Part shown: one piece after another, positions 62,801-64,000 of the stretch
How the letters are laid out: every line of letters starts with the position of its first letter
How positions within the stretch are numbered: position 1 is the stretch's first letter
Assembly (NCBI GenBank): GCA_016213775.1
Contig: JACQZR010000169.1
Location: 1-64,000, forward strand
From: Acidobacteriota bacterium
GTDB lineage: Bacteria; Acidobacteriota; Terriglobia; Bryobacterales; Bryobacteraceae
Length of the DNA stretch: 64,000 nucleotides
Direction: 5' to 3'
The notes under the pieces: model-generated
Databases searched by the model: none
What the model was told of the DNA's origin: nothing
What the model saw: the letters and a program-made list of their open reading frames with translations, nothing else
Position numbers and translations under genes: made by a program

Positions 62801-63663
62801 GTGGGATAGGGAAGGTTCAGCTCGTACAGGCCGTCTGCAGCCGTGACGCGGAACTCTGGGCCGGCGTCACAAGCCCAATTGACGATCTCGCCCTTCCAGA
62901 GATCGAGCTTGATGCCAGTGCCGACGTGGAAGAGGGAGAACTCGAGTGCGGCACGGTAAAGGTCGACGTCGTTGGCCAGGTCGCGCATGGCGCGGTCGGC
63001 ATTCCCGAAGGAGAATTGTGCTTCGTCGGCCTCGTTGCCCATGCCCTGCGAGATGCCGTCGAACTCCAGGAGGCGCGCCTGATAGAGCTGGCCTCCGATG
63101 GTGCATCGACGGTCGGAGACGTAGATGGCGGGATAGCCGGACTGGAGCGGTTGGATGCGGACGAGCGGGATGATCTCCTGGACCTGGGACAGCAGTGCCG
63201 TTTGGAGCGCGGTGGACGGGAATCGGTTTACGGTCTGGGTGAGCGAGTAGGAAGGCGAGGTCGTTAGAATTTCAATCAGCGTGACACCCAGCGAGCACGC
63301 CCAGTCGGCGACTATCTCCCAGGAGAGCGGCTCGTTGGCAAAGCGGCACGTAACAGGCGTGGTGCCACTGCCGTCGTCGTTCGGCGCGTTGTAAGTAAAG
63401 GCTCCGTAGGGTCCGTACTTCGACTCCCAGAAGCTCCGCAGGGCGATGCGATCGGCGTCACGCAGCCAGTTCTTGCGGATCGTGAACCGTCGCGCGCCGT
63501 TGCCAATCAGGAAACGCTGCTCGATCTTGGCGTTGCCAGAACCAAACTGATGAACGGCCACTTCGCGGGCGCGGGTCTGCCCGTGCGGGTAATCCGGCAC
63601 GAGGGGGAAGACGCCACTCGGGGCGATTTCCGGCACAGCGATGTTGCCGATGTAGTCCGGCAT
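59854..63663 (-). CDS. Phage tail protein, DUF2460 + DUF2163-like + tail-tip domains
   Basis: 1269 aa. Residues about 25-115 match DUF2460 (RRFTIRKNWLRDADRIALRSFW, YGAFTYNAPND). About 190-360 resemble DUF2163 of gene-transfer-agent and siphophage tails, with a Cys-rich segment (CWKPFNSQACPFAAQG, CDKGYETENGCLAHG). The rest (FRGAIQEEKPFRDWLQEVLMNCLGYYTF quoted in part as DWLQEVLMNCLG) is a tip/hub-like region with multiple beta domains. In many phages these are two or three separate genes, so this is a fusion. It is preceded by an 87-aa gene. Confidence 0.7.
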   Translation of the reverse strand: MPDYIGNIAVPEIAPSGVFPLVPDYPHGQTRAREVAVHQFGSGNAKIEQRFLIGNGARRFTIRKNWLRDADRIALRSFWESKYGPYGAFTYNAPNDDGSGTTPVTCRFANEPLSWEIVADWACSLGVTLIEILTTSPSYSLTQTVNRFPSTALQTALLSQVQEIIPLVRIQPLQSGYPAIYVSDRRCTIGGQLYQARLLEFDGISQGMGNEADEAQFSFGNADRAMRDLANDVDLYRAALEFSLFHVGTGIKLDLWKGEIVNWACDAGPEFRVTAADGLYELNLPYPTRKISRTCWKPFNSQACPFAAQGAMDLVHFPSSDPAKCDKGYETENGCLAHGMKRHYGGILAEPQSVRIKDNSTGTWGFGRSPLTSVSLVADSIYDQVLPEIYTDSAMPVNCKIAAGRDESDFYEALGIVGEGPLVAFGTGHKLDGQYHHGYPGSFGLRQVPGSDPAGAQDWFSLDQSGNQTGGDWRKVFAGNSTYKDNFAAGTAFLVIRRSDAKGLQLSRPGEHQMEAVVSLGMKGWVWTSPGVRVWGPPLTNPVWIAINMLLRARGIRLGESATTQQLDLAETFFDVSAAIAAASICDEQVSKLVGTGTESQFKFRGAIQEEKPFRDWLQEVLMNCLGYYTFAFGKLKIGVRVNSSAIEAFTEGNILFRSLQLAPLKPSFNHLTANFADEDFEFVANSVAVYDIDHANLIGGGAGPLFLKSSVNLSGSSSKSQAGRIVAARLREELGGITADEWKKARQLALKTTVLALNTEPGMVCSMTHPDLPDGTGEFRVTSWRLNRDYSIDIQGRTTTDSMYDLVSGPKPADVVPDQVPEEIMIDTGVPGVLSGTPRLGDYGTFAIDDMSVAPDASGNSNIVGAHEITLALYYVDELTTDLWASIDTDLDAATDPATVSCTVNPDTSRVFRVGDFVVLNNESADPNNPGRRSYECAQIIGPGNTGDVVPTGGVAFQRAYPGVPEGQATFGTMRCAHLAGIRFYRLDQKTFTFSVRKGFFRTPGLPARIEAKLPSSCLVAALAGVANHFGYGPFTVFPLSRHNEPYMPGLRTCNGGAYTFQVPGPLSVQDNVVIPLKVQDAASIRCIYAYLQQGTTDGQSAFLVKISRDGGATWEPLEYMGIAQALPDAYKNTYDFLVNNEGYGLPATRRLPYADYGLILAQAVTGNQTPQTIQTASYGANRLGIGSGKFVFLNLGGPNEECVKVISADPDNQTFDAIVTKDHADGERIRPTIWPTPTLNEGDDLAFDILSVASPDSGSDLTLVIQT

Positions 63664-63666
63664 CTC

Positions 63667-63930
63667 TCAGCGTTCCTCAACCCGGACGATGAAGGAGCGG
63701 TCCTCGGTCCGTCCCGCCGCCGTGGTGATGCGGTTGGTCACGGTGTATGACTGGCCCACGCTGCCGCCGGACAGCCAGACCGTTGCCGAAGTGGAGGTCT
63801 TTGAGTCGGCCATCCTGGTCAGTCCGGACGGGATGATCCACTCGCTCGTCGCGATCTGGTCACCCGCAAGCCAGCGCGTCCAGTCGATGCTGTAGTCGAG
63901 GACCGCATTCGGATCCTTGGTGAAGATCAT
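63667..63930 (-). CDS. Small phage protein (fibre-tail adaptor-like)
   Basis: 87 aa. Reads DPNAVLDYSIDWTRWLAGDQIATSEWIIPSG (quoted as LDYSIDWTRWLAGDQI) and ATVWLSGGSVGQSYTVTNRITT, an Ig-like beta-sandwich found in siphophage tail or head-tail gene clusters. It overlaps the next upstream gene (ATGA). Confidence 0.75.
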   Translation of the reverse strand: MIFTKDPNAVLDYSIDWTRWLAGDQIATSEWIIPSGLTRMADSKTSTSATVWLSGGSVGQSYTVTNRITTAAGRTEDRSFIVRVEER

Positions 63931-64000
63931 GCGTCGATGCCCCGGTTCTCGTGCGGCACACAGAGGGAGCGCGACTCCGCCGCTGGCGAAACGGACCGGC
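63927..64000 (-). CDS. Partial phage gene at the window edge
   Basis: Only the last 23 codons are visible: ending SLCVPHENRGIDA and a TGA overlapping the adaptor-like gene start. The ENRGIDA ending resembles small proteins beside this adaptor in prophage clusters. Start and most of the gene lie beyond the window. Confidence 0.5.
   Translation of the reverse strand, partial: RSVSPAAESRSLCVPHENRGIDA

Larger units (their letters stand above)
54118..64000 (-). mobile_element. Prophage (or related element) tail module, running out of the window
   Basis: A block of phage tail genes, all on the minus strand and packed without gaps, from the window end down to 54118: partial gene, adaptor-like 87-aa protein, DUF2460/DUF2163-like tail protein, TIM-barrel tail protein, and fibre. 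It borders the graveyard of gene fragments at 53518-54080. No integrase, attachment site or lysis gene lies inside the window. A gene-transfer-agent origin is possible. Confidence 0.8.

Noticed and set aside
61579-63267. 562-aa ORF on the plus strand
   Set aside because: Antisense shadow of the DUF2460/DUF2163 tail gene; composition is typical of a reverse-frame GC-rich artefact.
1-64000. CRISPR array, tRNA, rRNA or IS element
   Set aside because: No regularly spaced repeats, cloverleaf sequences, rRNA stretches or transposase reading frames were recognised by eye. A tRNA could still be missed without a scan.

Overview
The window looks like chromosomal DNA of a GC-rich soil-type bacterium, most likely an acidobacterium of the Solibacter/Bryobacter kind. 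This is an inference from gene content: a TonB-dependent receptor with an N-terminal carboxypeptidase-regulatory-like domain and a terminal Phe, several ECF sigma/anti-sigma pairs, DUF2934, DUF3179 and CarD-less redox operons. No rRNA, tRNA or CRISPR array was seen.

The most striking signal is a set of three genes in which an in-frame TGA replaces a redox cysteine. They are a periplasmic redoxin fused to a DsbD-alpha-like domain (4054-5160, minus), a small secreted heavy-metal-associated (HMA) protein (29876-30196) and an AhpD-like protein (35305-35835). In each, coding similarity continues past the TGA, the TGA is one half of a CxxC pair (UxxC, UxxC, CxxU), and a hairpin with a GGUC or GGC apical loop begins 17-21 nt downstream. 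That matches a bacterial SECIS. No Sec-insertion machinery (selA, selB, selC, selD) lies in the window, so it would have to be elsewhere in the genome.

Layout. 321-4035: operon of a methylthioribose-kinase-like enzyme, a nucleoside hydrolase and a membrane-anchored TIM-barrel glycosidase. 4054-9291 (minus): redox operon (seleno-redoxin, DUF3179, deiodinase-like redoxin, alpha/beta hydrolase, carboxymuconolactone-decarboxylase family protein) with a TetR regulator and operator. 9366-13994: sigma-54 activator divergent from CMD, isochorismatase, SDR and DinB genes. 14016-18945 (minus): ECF sigma/anti-sigma pair and an electron-transfer set (lipoprotein, FAD oxidoreductase, NapH-like ferredoxin membrane protein). 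19129-25549: bufferin-type RiPP metallophore operon (Cys-rich precursor, DUF692 enzyme, DUF2063 partner) running into a TonB receptor and a metallopeptidase-like protein, with hairpins that could set the precursor in excess. 25629-30942: an amber-interrupted secreted protein, a redoxin, an ADP/ATP-carrier-like protein, a GT-C transferase, the HMA selenoprotein and a DUF2064 transferase. 30903-33585: mercury resistance (merA, merP, merT, divergent merR) with a clear mer operator. 33562-41444: glycosyltransferases, a sigma/anti-sigma pair, the AhpD selenoprotein, DUF302, DUF547, a second MerA-like flavoprotein and a DedA-rhodanese fusion. The DUF2064 protein and the GT2 protein at 37368 belong to families historically called 'rSAM/selenodomain-associated transferases 1 and 2', which agrees with a selenium link.

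42396-49310 (minus) is a sigma, anti-sigma, RND pump, adaptor, outer-membrane-factor operon whose adaptor is frameshifted. A decayed scrap of a similar adaptor/RND pair lies just upstream of it. 49560-53521 is a TetR-controlled oxidoreductase cluster with two palindromic operators. It is followed by a graveyard (53518-54080) of three fused gene remnants (ABM monooxygenase, SQR, DsrE). From 54118 to the window end is the tail module of a prophage or related element on the minus strand.

Together the non-phage part is dominated by thiol/selenol redox chemistry, metal (Hg, probably Cu or other) handling and envelope stress signalling.
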